Below, piece after piece: positions 51,992 through 61,700 of a DNA stretch of 64,000 nucleotides (position 1 is its first letter; each line of letters begins with the position of its first letter). Under the pieces are notes generated by a model. It had not been told where the DNA came from. It was given only the letters and a program-made list of their open reading frames with translations, and searched no databases. Made by a program: the position numbers and the translations under genes. Source of the DNA: Niveibacterium umoris (GTDB taxonomy: Bacteria; Pseudomonadota; Gammaproteobacteria; Burkholderiales; Rhodocyclaceae); the NCBI RefSeq assembly GCF_014197015.1, contig NZ_JACIET010000001.1, positions 2,387,392 to 2,451,391 on the forward strand. Reading direction: 5' to 3'.

Positions 51992-53359
51992 TTACGACTC
52001 CCTAACCGATGCAGCACGACGCTGCCCCACGATCCAGTCGTGGTACCAAAGTGCACTGTCCTTGAGCGTGCGCTGCTGCGTCGGGTAGTCGACGAACACC
52101 AGCCCGAAACGCTTTGCATAGCCGGAGTCCCACTCGAAGTTGTCGAGCAGGCTCCAGGCGAAATAGCCCCGCACGTCCGCCCCCTGCGCCATCGCTGAAC
52201 GAAGGGCCGCGATGTGCGACGCGAGAAACCGGATACGCTGCGGGTCGTGCACCGCCCCCGCTTCGGGCACATCGACACACGCTGCGCCGTTTTCGGTGAT
52301 GTAGATCGGCGGCGGGTTGTAGTCGCGCGCGATCCGCACCAGGTGCTCGGTGAGGCCCTGCGGATAGATTTCCCAGCCCATGTCGGTGACACCCAGCGCG
52401 CACGGCGCCGGCTGTCCGGCGGGCGCCCCCGCCCAGATGCGGCTGTAGTAATTGATGCCGAGGAAGTCGAGCGGCGCGCCAATGAGGGCCATGTCACCCG
52501 GCAGCACCACCGGCGCGTCGGCGCCCAGATGCGCAAGCAAGTCCGCTGGATAGGCACCGCGGAACAGCGGATCCATGAAGAGCCGATTGCACATCGCATC
52601 GGCAAGACGGGCCGCAATGCGGGCGTCTTCGGTGGGCGCGGCGGGATACGCGGGCGACTGGTTCAGCACGATGCCCAGAGCGGCGCGCGCCCCGGCCGCA
52701 CGCATCGCCTGCATCGCGAGGCCATGCGACAGCAGCAGATGATGCGCAACCTGGTAAGCCGCCTTGCGGTCTTTCAGCCCCGGCGCGAAGCGCCCTTCCT
52801 CATGGCCGATCATCGCGGTGCACAGCGGCTCGTTGTGGGTGGCGATCGTCTTTACCCGCTCACCGAAGCGGCGCACGAATTCGGCGGCATAGTCGGCGAA
52901 ACGTGCCGCGGTATCGCGGTTACGCCAGCCGCCCTTGTCCTCAAGCGCCTGCGGCAGATCCCAGTGATACAGCGTGGCATGCGCGGCGATGCCCGCGTCG
53001 TCGAGCGCATCGAGCAGGCGACCATAGAAGGCCCAGCCCTCCTCGTTCCAGGCGCCTGCGCCATCGGGTTGCACACGCGGCCAGGCAATCGAGAAGCGAT
53101 AGGCGTCGACGCCGAGCGACTGCATCAGCGCTACGTCTTCGCGATAGCGATGGTAGTGGTCGCAAGCATGCTCGCCGGTGTCGCCGCCGGCAACCTTGCC
53201 CGGCGTGGCGGCGAACACATCCCAGATCGACGGACCACGCCCCCCTTCATGGGCTGCACCTTCGATCTGGTAGGCGCTGGTGGCAACACCCCAGATGAAG
53301 TCAGCCGGAAAGGGCGCGCTCGCAGCGGCGTCGGGAAGTGCGGAGGCAAGGGTTTTCAT
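51992..53359 (-). CDS. GH1 beta-glucosidase
   Basis: This 455-residue cytoplasmic enzyme opens FPADFIWGVATSAYQIEGA (the GH1 N-terminal signature). It has THNEP with acid/base E177, LGINYYSR, ITENG with nucleophile E356, and YFAWSLLDNFEW, the aglycone/glycone-binding stretch. Length and motif order are normal. ATG 53359 is preferred to TTG 53368. It lies inside the sugar ABC operon, between the second permease and the ATPase, so it most likely hydrolyses imported beta-linked glucose oligomers such as laminaribiose. Cellobiose or other beta-glucosides are equally possible from sequence alone. Confidence 0.95.
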   Translation of the reverse strand: MKTLASALPDAAASAPFPADFIWGVATSAYQIEGAAHEGGRGPSIWDVFAATPGKVAGGDTGEHACDHYHRYREDVALMQSLGVDAYRFSIAWPRVQPDGAGAWNEEGWAFYGRLLDALDDAGIAAHATLYHWDLPQALEDKGGWRNRDTAARFADYAAEFVRRFGERVKTIATHNEPLCTAMIGHEEGRFAPGLKDRKAAYQVAHHLLLSHGLAMQAMRAAGARAALGIVLNQSPAYPAAPTEDARIAARLADAMCNRLFMDPLFRGAYPADLLAHLGADAPVVLPGDMALIGAPLDFLGINYYSRIWAGAPAGQPAPCALGVTDMGWEIYPQGLTEHLVRIARDYNPPPIYITENGAACVDVPEAGAVHDPQRIRFLASHIAALRSAMAQGADVRGYFAWSLLDNFEWDSGYAKRFGLVFVDYPTQQRTLKDSALWYHDWIVGQRRAASVRES

Positions 53360-53390
53360 TACGCGCAAACCGTCATTTTTGTTTTGGTAC

Positions 53391-54233
53391 TCAGCCCTTG
53401 ATCGCGCCCGAGGTCAGCCCGGCGATCAGGCGTCGCGACGAGATGACGAAGAGCACCAGCAATGGCAGCACTGCAATCGCAGAACCGGCAGAGATCGCCC
53501 CCCACGGCACCATGCCGGTCCCTTGCAATGCGCGCAGGGCGAGCGGCACGGTGAACATCTCCATATCGCGGATCACGATCAGCGGACCGGCGAAATTGTT
53601 CCAGGTGCCGATGAAGGTGACGAGGCCGAGCGTGCCGAGCGCGGGTGAAATCAGCGGCAGCACGATGCGCCAGTAGATGCCGAACTCGCTGCAGCCATCG
53701 ATGCGGGCCGCTTCGGCCAGTTCGCGCGGAATCGCGGTGGTGATGTACTGCCGCATCATGAAGATGCCGAAGGCGCTGCAGGCAGACGGCACGATCAGCG
53801 CCTTGGGTTGGTTCATCCAGCCCAGCCAGCTCATCACCAGCGCAGTCGGGATCATGCCGACAAAGGCCGGCAGCATCACCGTGGCCATGATCACCGCGAA
53901 CAGCCGTTCCTTGAAGCGGAAGTGGTACATCGCGAAGGCATAACCCGCGAGCGAGCAGAAGAACAGGTTGAGCGCCGTGACCGCAATCGCGATGTAGAAG
54001 CTCCAGCCCAGGTTGTGCCAGAAGTAGGGCAGCTTCTGCAGCAGCAGTGCGACGTTGTCGAGGAACGCGCTGCCGAACCACAGCGGGGGCGGCACCGACA
54101 GGATCTCGGTGTTGGTGTGCGTGGCGAACACGAACATGAACCAGAACGGCGCCAGCATGATCACCGAACCCGCTACGACGACGAAGTACGCAAACCAGCG
54201 GGATGGGCTGACGCGCTTTTGAACGATGGCCAT
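53391..54233 (-). CDS. CUT1 sugar ABC permease, MalG type
   Basis: This 280-residue protein has six predicted membrane segments: the first about 14-35, then a periplasmic loop with SVPPPLWFGSAFLDN. The cytoplasmic EAA loop ELAEAARIDGCSEFGIYWRIVLPL contacts the ATPase. ATG 54233 has AAGGA upstream and lies four bases past the preceding permease stop, so the two are coupled. The C-terminus GAIKG is the usual MalG-type ending. With its partner it forms the inner-membrane channel for the sugar delivered by the binding protein at 55298-56554. Confidence 0.95.
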   Translation of the reverse strand: MAIVQKRVSPSRWFAYFVVVAGSVIMLAPFWFMFVFATHTNTEILSVPPPLWFGSAFLDNVALLLQKLPYFWHNLGWSFYIAIAVTALNLFFCSLAGYAFAMYHFRFKERLFAVIMATVMLPAFVGMIPTALVMSWLGWMNQPKALIVPSACSAFGIFMMRQYITTAIPRELAEAARIDGCSEFGIYWRIVLPLISPALGTLGLVTFIGTWNNFAGPLIVIRDMEMFTVPLALRALQGTGMVPWGAISAGSAIAVLPLLVLFVISSRRLIAGLTSGAIKG

Positions 54234-54237
54234 GGCG

Positions 54238-55218
54238 TCAGTCCTTATGCGCAAAGAGCTTGTTGTTCACCGTGGTCAGCACGGCAATGAGCACGAACAG
54301 GATCCAGGCGACCGCGCTGGCGGTGCCGAAATCGCTATCGACGAAGGCGGTGTTGTACATGTGCATGGCCGCGGTCTTGCCCGCCTGGTCCAGCCCACCG
54401 GTACCGCCGGTGATGATGAAGGGCTCCTCGAACAGCTGCAGGTTGCCGATGATCGTCAGCGTGACCGCGAAGAACATCATCGGCTTGAGCAAGGGCAGCG
54501 TGATGTACCAGAACTGCTGCCGGCGCGACGCACCGTCGATCGTCGCAGCCTCATAGAGGTCATGCGGGATCGTCTGCAGGGCCGAGAGGTACAGCACCGT
54601 GTTCCAGCCGACGTAACGCCAGAACACCAGGAAAGCGATCATCGATTTCGTGTACTGCGGCTGACCCCAGTCGATGTTCGTGGTCGGGAAAAGCCAGGCA
54701 AACGGATGAACACCTGCCACGTCGAAATTGCCGATCGTGGTCAGGGCCAGATTGACGACGCCGAAATCACGCGAGAACAGCGAATTGAAGACCAGCGCGA
54801 TCGCGACGCTCGACGTGATGAAGGGCAGAAAGTAGATGCCGACGACCGTATTGCGCCACTTGGCAAGATAGGTATGCGCAAAGAACGCGAGCGGAATCGC
54901 CACGAGGTGTTGCGGCAATCCGGACGCCAGTGCCAGCCAGAAGGTGTTGTAGAGCGACTTCTGGAACCACTCGTCGCCCAGCACGAAGGTGTAGTTCTCG
55001 ATGCCAACCCAGTGCATCCCCCCCAGACCGGTTGCCGCGTCCCAGGTGTGAAACGACAGCCAGACAGAGAACAGCAGCGGGAAGAGCCCGAAACACAGGA
55101 ACAGGATGAAGAACGGGCTGATGAACACATAGGGTGCCCATTCCCATGGCTGTAGCCTGCGACGGCTTTTCGCGGGTGCAGCAGCACCCGACCGAGTGAT
55201 AGACATCGGCGCTTCCAT
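54238..55218 (-). CDS. CUT1 sugar ABC permease, MalF type
   Basis: This 326-residue protein has an N-terminal segment WAPYVFISPFFILFLCFGLFPLLFS, an extended periplasmic loop (TWDAATGLGG...IENYTFVLGD) and the EAA loop DLYEAATIDGASRRQQFWYITLPLL. The predicted fold has six membrane helices. GGAG precedes ATG 55218; the frame is open to 55278. A hairpin at 55241-55289 separates it from the binding-protein gene, probably lowering permease expression relative to the abundant binding protein. The substrate is inferred as a beta-1,3-oligoglucan from the operon and regulon. Confidence 0.95.
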   Translation of the reverse strand: MEAPMSITRSGAAAPAKSRRRLQPWEWAPYVFISPFFILFLCFGLFPLLFSVWLSFHTWDAATGLGGMHWVGIENYTFVLGDEWFQKSLYNTFWLALASGLPQHLVAIPLAFFAHTYLAKWRNTVVGIYFLPFITSSVAIALVFNSLFSRDFGVVNLALTTIGNFDVAGVHPFAWLFPTTNIDWGQPQYTKSMIAFLVFWRYVGWNTVLYLSALQTIPHDLYEAATIDGASRRQQFWYITLPLLKPMMFFAVTLTIIGNLQLFEEPFIITGGTGGLDQAGKTAAMHMYNTAFVDSDFGTASAVAWILFVLIAVLTTVNNKLFAHKD

Positions 55219-55240
55219 TACTGACTCCGGTTGAAAGGGT

Positions 55241-55289
55241 GGCCGGGGCAAATCCCGGGGGGGTGTGGGAGAAGACATCCGCCCCGGCC
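55241..55289 (-). promoter_or_regulatory. intercistronic hairpin between binding-protein and permease genes
   Basis: GGCCGGGGC (55241-55249) and GCCCCGGCC (55281-55289) are perfect 9-bp arms around 31 bases. There is no T-run on the minus strand. Similar structures follow other binding-protein genes and protect the upstream mRNA. Confidence 0.55.
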
Positions 55290-55297
55290 GGGGGAAC

Positions 55298-56554
55298 TTA
55301 ACGACGGCGTGCGCGCCGCTCGATCAAGGCCTTTGCGTCAGCCAGTGCCTTCGGAATGTCCTTGTTCTGCTCCAGGACCTTCTCGAGCTCGGCATTGACG
55401 ATTTCCTGCGCGATCGAGTCGTACTTGTCGACATCGATCGCCGGGATCTTCTCGGCAGCGACCTTCCACAGCTGGCGTGCCTTCTGGCCGCCGAGGAAAT
55501 CGATCGGCTGATCGATGAAGGGATCGTTCTGCGCTTCGATCAGCGCCGGGAAGGCGTCAAGCTTGCGGAACGCCTCGATCTGCATGTTCTTGTCGAGCGT
55601 CAGGAACTTGATGAACTCCCAAGCCTCGGGCTTGTGGGCCGCCTTGCTCGGAATCGCGTAGAACGAACCACCCCAGGACGCAAAGGCGCCGTTCGGCAGT
55701 TGCGCCGCACGCCACGCGCCCTTGGTGTTCGGCGCCAGCCAGGTCGACAGGTGGCCAGCCAGCCAGGCGCCCATCATCTGCGTGCCGATCTGGCCGCGCT
55801 TGAAGCCTTCCGACCATTCATTGGTCCAGGCGCCGATCTTGCCGTCGACGCCAGCCACATGGGCCGCCTTGGCCAGTTCGAAGGCCTTCACGAAGCGTGG
55901 CGAATCGACCACGCTCTTGCCTGCCTTGTCGAAGTAGATTCCTTCGCCATCCTTCAGGCCCGAGCGGATGTAGATGTCCTTGATGTCGGCCGCGCTGGCC
56001 ACCAGATAGGCGCCGGTCGCGGCCTTGAGCTTCTTGCCGGACTCGATGTATGACTCCCAGCTCTTGGTCAGATCCGCCTCGGTGATGCCGGCCTTGTCCA
56101 TCAGATCCTTGCGGTACAGCAGCGTGCCCGGGCCGATATCGGTCGGAATCGCGGCGAGCCCACCGCTGGCGCTCGTCGCCTGCGGCTCGGTGAAGCGCGC
56201 GAACTTGTCCTTGTACTGACCCGCGTTGTACGGCGGCTTGTTCAGATCTTCGAGGCCGCCCGACTCCGAGAACTTGCCGATGAAGCCGACTTCAATCGCC
56301 ATCACGTCGGGCAAGTTCGCACCGGTGGCCAGCGAAGTCGTCATCGCCACATGGTGGTCACCGTAAGCGAGGCTCACCAGCTTGATCTCGACGTCGGGAT
56401 GCGTCTTCTTGTAGAGCGGGATCGCCGCCTTCACCGCCGCGTCAAGCGCCGGAAAAGCTGCCACCGTAATGGTTGTGGCGGCACTGGCCGACGCCCCGAA
56501 CAAACCCGCCACGACAGCCACCGCGATCGCGCGGCGCTGGATCATTACACGCAT
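55298..56554 (-). CDS. CUT1 sugar ABC substrate-binding protein
   Basis: This 418-residue protein has a signal peptide of about 24 residues (ending ASASA-AT). Family 1 solute-binding features: TITVAAFPALDAAVKAAIPLYKKTHPDVEIKLVSL at the start, FTEPQATSASGGLAAIPTDIGPGTLLYRKDLMDKAGI, and WGGSFYAIPSKAAHKPEAWEFIKFLT. ATG 56554 has AGAGGAG seven bases upstream. A perfect operator lies 47 bases upstream of the start codon (56602-56615), so this is the operon promoter and the whole transporter should be sugar-inducible. The ligand is probably a short beta-1,3-glucan; this is inferred from the locus. Confidence 0.95.
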   Translation of the reverse strand: MRVMIQRRAIAVAVVAGLFGASASAATTITVAAFPALDAAVKAAIPLYKKTHPDVEIKLVSLAYGDHHVAMTTSLATGANLPDVMAIEVGFIGKFSESGGLEDLNKPPYNAGQYKDKFARFTEPQATSASGGLAAIPTDIGPGTLLYRKDLMDKAGITEADLTKSWESYIESGKKLKAATGAYLVASAADIKDIYIRSGLKDGEGIYFDKAGKSVVDSPRFVKAFELAKAAHVAGVDGKIGAWTNEWSEGFKRGQIGTQMMGAWLAGHLSTWLAPNTKGAWRAAQLPNGAFASWGGSFYAIPSKAAHKPEAWEFIKFLTLDKNMQIEAFRKLDAFPALIEAQNDPFIDQPIDFLGGQKARQLWKVAAEKIPAIDVDKYDSIAQEIVNAELEKVLEQNKDIPKALADAKALIERRARRR

Positions 56555-56601
56555 GCCTATCTCCTCTGGATTTGGACAACCTGAAAGGCTGTTGTAGGTT
56601 T

Positions 56602-56615
56602 TGAAAGCGCTTTCA
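56602..56615. promoter_or_regulatory. LacI-type operator (TGAAAGCGCTTTCA)
   Basis: Perfect 14-bp palindrome 47 bases upstream of the binding-protein start (56554), controlling the ABC/GH1 operon. Confidence 0.85.
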
Positions 56616-57163
56616 GTACAGCGCCAGTGTACCGCTCCCCGGGCTAGGCCCGTCAAGCCTCCAAGGCGCAATGGCACAAGCGGCGTTACCCGCCCCCCCG
56701 CATCTTGCTTTCTGTTGCGACGCAACCGTTGCACATCGCCCCGGTGTTGAGGTGCACCAGGTTGTTTCCTCTGACGCAGGAGGTTGAAGGCTTGTGCGCT
56801 TAAGCCCAAAGAGGTCTACAGACGTTGAAACTAGCTTGAAAACCGGACAAGGAGGCGGTTCGCGCATCGCTACGCATGCCGCTTCAGGCCGCGCGGTAAT
56901 CACCGCAAGAGCACTTTCTTGCATGACTGCTTCGTAGAAGCAGAATTTGAAACTTCGCGCTGTAGCCATGCAACCGCCTTAGCGCGAACCCGACGGAGGC
57001 TTTGGACCGCCCCCCTCCCCCCCGCCGTTCGCACTTCGCTGAAGAACATCCGCAAGCAACCTCAGCCGCCTTTGCCCCTCATGCGCATTGCGCCCGCAGG
57101 TGCGCAGGGTGCAAGAATTCAGCAGGTCTGGTCGCATACGGCGCGCCGGGCGCAGCCAGACTC

Positions 57164-57263
57164 GTTTGCGCCTTTATTAAGACGCACCAGCAACTGGTTT
57201 GTCCTAATAAAGGCGCAAACAGTCCCCGAGCAACCGTGCGGGCTTCCGCGCCCTGGCTCCCTC
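57164..57263. repeat. dispersed palindromic repeat, copy B (intact)
   Basis: Perfect 16-bp arms GTTTGCGCCTTTATTA (57164-57179) and TAATAAAGGCGCAAAC (57205-57220) enclose 25 bases. The loop itself folds as ACCAG-CAA-CTGGT. The tail to 57263 (AGTCCCCGAGC, CCGTGCGGGCTTCCGCGCC) matches copy A at 18.6 kb. There is no transposase and no flanking direct repeat that I can see. Confidence 0.7.
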
Positions 57264-57607
57264 TCCACCGTCGGTTGAAGGTGCAAACGAACGACGATCT
57301 CGCAGCATTCTTGCGACTTGCGTGCAATATAGGTGCAAACGTCGAATACGGCGCCATGCGGGCGCCAGCGGATAACGCAGCACTCTTGCTTCAGGATGTG
57401 CTTGCCACGCCTCTCGCCAGAGGCAACAGAATCAAGACTGACATCGCGCGTCGGGACACGATCGCAGTTTGGCGGTCCCGTACGCCAGTGCGGATCACCG
57501 ACATACCGCTGAATCGCAAACTCCATCTGCCGCGTACAGATATTTGGCCAAGTCCGACCGCTCTCGGCCTTAGCCGACACCCAGGCAATCGTGTTCCGTC
57601 AGCACGC

Positions 57608-57661
57608 GAACGTCAGCTTTGAAATCCCATGGTCGCAAGAACCACCCTAAAGCTGACGTTC
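57608..57661. repeat. 13-bp perfect inverted repeat
   Basis: GAACGTCAGCTTT (57608-57620) and AAAGCTGACGTTC (57649-57661) are exact reverse complements around 28 bases. It lies about 230 bases beyond the stop of the minus-strand response regulator (57889). It could be an RNA hairpin, a regulatory site or the end of a small element. Confidence 0.55.
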
Positions 57662-57888
57662 AAACCTGTCACGGTAATCGCGGCTCTGCAGCGGCAGCGG
57701 CTTTTCGATCTCGACCACAGTTTGCGCGATCTCGGCCAACGAGCAGAAATTCGACTTTTGCAGATGGCACCGGGGTCAATAGTCGATCACGCCCGCGATG
57801 CCGACGTTCGACCCCGATGGATTGAGTGCTTCCACAGAGCTCTCGCAACCATGACCTTGGTGCGTGCTGCCCCAACCAAGAACAAGCG

Positions 57889-58782
57889 TTACTCCCTGCC
57901 CAAAGCGCGGGCAGCCGCTGAAGCTGCCGCCGTTCGGGTCTCCACCCCTAGCTTTTCGAAGATGTGTTCAAGATGCTTGTTCACGGTGCGGGGGCTCATC
58001 CCAAGAATTTCGCCGATATCGCGATTGGTCTTGCCGCGCGCTACCCACAGCAGCACTTCGCTCTCCCGCGCAGTCAGCTCGGCAGCGGCACGCTTGCTCG
58101 AGCCCGTGCCCGCGGCGGTGAGCGTGAAGACCGTGATGGCCTGTGCCGACTCGCTCACGCGCCGCGCTTGCAGGGCGCCATTTAAAAGCGAAAGCGACGT
58201 GCTGGTCTGCTCGCCCAGCCCAGTCAGGAGCCCCGCCAGATGAGGCGGCATTCTGAGCCCTTCGTTGAGGTTCAAGCCCGGCTCCAGCGCGCTGAGCAGC
58301 TGCCGCGCAGCGTCGTTGCACCACAGAAGTTGCGAGGTTTCGTCCACCGCCAGCATGGCATTGCTGCTGGCGTTCACCGCCTCGCGCGTGGCGCGCACCA
58401 GGCGCGCGGTGCGGGTGTGGGCCTGCAGCCGCGCGATCACTTCGGGCGGCGACACCGGCTTGGTGACGTAATCATTACCGCCCACCGCAAAGCCCCGCAC
58501 GATGTGTTCGGTCTCGCCCAGGCCAGTCATGAAGATCACCGGAACGTCTTCGCTCTGATCGCGAATCCGCTCGCAGGTTTCAAAGCCATCCATGCCGGGC
58601 ATCTGCACGTCGAGCAGAATCGCTCCCGGAAGGTGTTTGGCCAGGTATGCAAGCGCTAGCTCCCCGCTGGCGGCAGTGTGCACCTGAAGGCCAACGGCCC
58701 CCAGTTCAAGAGACAGCAGTGCCAACGCATCAGCGCTGTCATCGACAAGCAGTACGTCACAGGCTTCTTCAACTGAATGCAT
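57889..58782 (-). CDS. response regulator, receiver-PAS-LuxR HTH
   Basis: The protein is 297 residues. The receiver (about 8-125) has acidic pocket VDD (13-15), phospho-acceptor D58 in LLDVQMPGMDG and the conserved Lys in VTKPVSPP. A PAS-like segment follows (about 140-220, with NAMLAVDETSQLLWCNDAA), then a LuxR HTH (LTARESEVLLWVARGKTNRDIGEILGMSPRTVNKHLEHIFEKLGV). ATG 58782 overlaps the end of the transporter-kinase gene by 14 bases, so the two are translated together and form a two-component pair. The divergent urtA operon is the obvious target, but this is inferred from position. Confidence 0.92.
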   Translation of the reverse strand: MHSVEEACDVLLVDDSADALALLSLELGAVGLQVHTAASGELALAYLAKHLPGAILLDVQMPGMDGFETCERIRDQSEDVPVIFMTGLGETEHIVRGFAVGGNDYVTKPVSPPEVIARLQAHTRTARLVRATREAVNASSNAMLAVDETSQLLWCNDAARQLLSALEPGLNLNEGLRMPPHLAGLLTGLGEQTSTSLSLLNGALQARRVSESAQAITVFTLTAAGTGSSKRAAAELTARESEVLLWVARGKTNRDIGEILGMSPRTVNKHLEHIFEKLGVETRTAAASAAARALGRE

Positions 58783-61700
58783 GGTCTTGCAAGGTCTGGC
58801 TGAGGGTTGCGGTAAGCGCGGCATCATCAGTGCCGATCAGCGCCAGGGAGCGCGCGGCCCAGGGTGCGAGGTCAGGGCTGTCGTCGCCCAATTCTTCAAG
58901 CCGCGCCCGCAACGCTCGCGGGTATCCGCCAGCGGCCAGCGCCAGCAGTTCTCGCAGCACGTCGGGGCCGGGCGGGACGATGCGTGGCGCTGCCGCCGGC
59001 GCGGCGTGCAACCACTCGATGCCCAGCGCACTGCGTACCTGTTCAAGCAGATCCGCCTCGGCCACCGGTTTGGTGACAAAGCCATTGCAACCGCTCTGCG
59101 CCCGCGCCTGCTCGGTGTTGTCATGCGCGTTGGCGGACACCATCACGATCGCGAGTGTGCTGTGCCCGGCTTCGCGCAGTTGGCGGCAGATCACCCATCC
59201 GGTCGTGTCGCGCAGGCTGATGTCGAGCAGCAGAAGATCCGGCGTGCGCTCGGCCAGCACCGCCAGGCAGGCGGCACCGCTATCGACTTCTTCGATGAGG
59301 AAGCCGAGCGGCTGCAGCATCGCGCGCAGCACGCCACGATGCGCGGCTTCGTCGTCCACGATCAGCACCTGCTGACGCCGCCCGAGGTAACCGCTGACCG
59401 GCGCCGCCAGCGCGCTGACTTCGACGCTCGGCAAGGTCGGCAGGTAGAGCCGCACGACGAAACGGCTCCCTTCGCCCCGCCTGCTGTAGAGCTGAATGTC
59501 ACCGCCCATCAATTCAACGAGCAGACGCGTGATGGTGAGCCCGAGCCCGGTGCCCTCCGCCCCCACCCGGCCGGCGCCACGTTCGAAGGGCTGGAAGATG
59601 CGCTCATGCTCGGCCGCATCGATGCCGACCCCGGTGTCGATCACCTCGATGTGCGCAATCTCGCGGCGGTAGCGCACACGCAGGCAAACCTGGCCGTGCT
59701 CGGTGAATTTGACCGCGTTGCCTAGCAGGTTGATGAGGATCTGGCGCAAGCGCTTGGGGTCGGCATGCACGCGCTGCGGCAAGTGGCCGCGCGCCTCGTA
59801 GTGAAAGCTGAGGCCGGAGCTTTCTGCCAGCGGGCGGAACATCTTGACGATTTCGGTAAAGAATTCCTCCAGGTACAGCCCTTCCTGCTCCAACCGCAGC
59901 TTGCCCGCCTCGATGCGCGACAGATCGAGCAAGCCATCGACCAGGCTGGCGAGGTGTTCGCCGCTGCGGTGGATGGTGCTGACCGCATCACGCAAGCCGC
60001 CCGCCAGCGCCTGCTGGCGCAAGAGCACCTGCGAATAGCCGAGGATGCTGTTGAGCGGCGCGCGCATCTCGTGGCTCATACCGGTAACGAAGCGGCTCTT
60101 GGCAAGGTTGCCGCTTTCGGCGACCTCTTTCGCCTTCTGCAGCGCGGCGTCGGTCTGGCGGTGGGCATCGATCTCGCGCTGCAAGAGCTGGTTCTGCCGA
60201 TCCGATTCCTCCTGCGCGACCACCCTGCTCTCGTTCGCCAGCACCAGCCACCAAGCCGCCACCGCGGTAAGCAGGAAGATCCCGGCGAACACCTTCCAGA
60301 ACAGCGGCGCGAGGTCGGCCGACACCGGGCCGCCGGGATGCAGCAACTCCTGTGCATACAAGAGCCAGAGCATGGCGCCGAACACGCAGACCATGCCGCC
60401 AAGCACGAGCGCGAACTGCCCGACGCGACGCGCCATCGGCAGCGACACGCGATGCGGTAGCCAACCGGCCAACAGATCGGCGAGTTGTTCGTGCACCCGC
60501 GCGCCGGTCTTGCAGCGGTCGCCGCAACGCGCGTCCAGCGTGCAGCATAGCGAACAGATCGAGCCACCGTAGGCCGGACAGTGCGCCATGTCGTCCGATT
60601 CGAACTTGTTGCGGCATATCGCGCAGCGCATCACGCGGTGCCGCGGCCCGAAGTCCACCGGCGTGCGCGCAATCGTGTAACGCTGCCGCGTGAGCAGCGA
60701 AATCAGCGGCGCGGCGAGCAGCGACACCAGCAAGGCGATACCTGTGGAGGCCGGGCGCAGGCCCTCGCCGAACAGCCCCACGTAGACCGCCACAGACAGC
60801 ACCGACGCAATCACCATAGCGCCGAAACCGGAGGGGTTGATGTCGTACAGGTAGGCGCGGCGGAATTCGATGGTTCTGGGCGAGAGGCCCAGCGGTTTGC
60901 TGATCACCAGATCGGCCACCACCGCGCCGACCCAGGCCACTGCAAGGTGTGCGTAGAGGCCCAGCACCTGCTCGATCGCTTCGAACACGCCCATCACCAT
61001 CAGCAGCACAGCGATCAGCACGTTGAAGGCCAGCCACACCACACGCCCCGGATGGCTGTGCGTCAGCCGCGCGAAGAAGTTGGACCAGGCGAGCGACCCG
61101 GCGTAGGCGTTGGTGATGTTGATCTTCAGCTGCGACACGATGACGAACACGCCGGCAAGGAAGATTGCCCCCCCGTGATCGCCGACCACCTCCCGGAAGC
61201 CGATCAGGTACATCTGCATCGGTTCGAGCGCACGCGACAGTGGCATTTCGTGCTGCAAGACAAGGAAGGCCAGGAAGGCGCCACCGACCATCTTGGCCGC
61301 GCCCATCAGGATCCAGCCCGGCCCGGCCACGATCACCGCCAGCCACCAGCGCAGCTTGCGGCCGGGCGTGGGCTCTGGCATGAAACGCAGGAAGTCCACC
61401 TGCTCGCCAATCTGCGCGATCAGCGATGCCGCCACCGTGGCTGCCGCACCGAACGCAGCCCATGAGAATTCATCGCTGCCGGCGCTGCTGCCGTTGAGCG
61501 AACTGAAGGCGACGAAGGCCTCCGGATTCTTGATTGCCACCGCGATGAAAGGCAGGACCAGCAGCAGCAGCCACACCGGCTGGGTCCATATCTGCAGACG
61601 GCTGATCAGGGTGACGCCGTGGGTCACCAGCGGCACCACGATCAGTGCACTGAGCAGGTAGCCCACGCCGCGTGGCATGCCGAACCAGAGCTCGAAGGCC

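Larger units (their letters stand above)
56555..57888. other. long gene-free interval with inverted repeats
   Basis: Over 1.3 kb I find no frame with a recognised domain, ribosome site or consistent codon pattern. The interval contains the ABC operon operator near its left edge, the palindromic repeat copy B (57164-57263) and a 13-bp inverted repeat (57608-57661). An unrecognised small RNA or a decayed gene is possible. Confidence 0.5.

Noticed and set aside
57002-57622. 206-residue plus-strand frame in the gene-free interval
   Set aside because: It runs through the palindromic repeat, has no ribosome site or domain, and overlaps frames on the other strand of similar quality.
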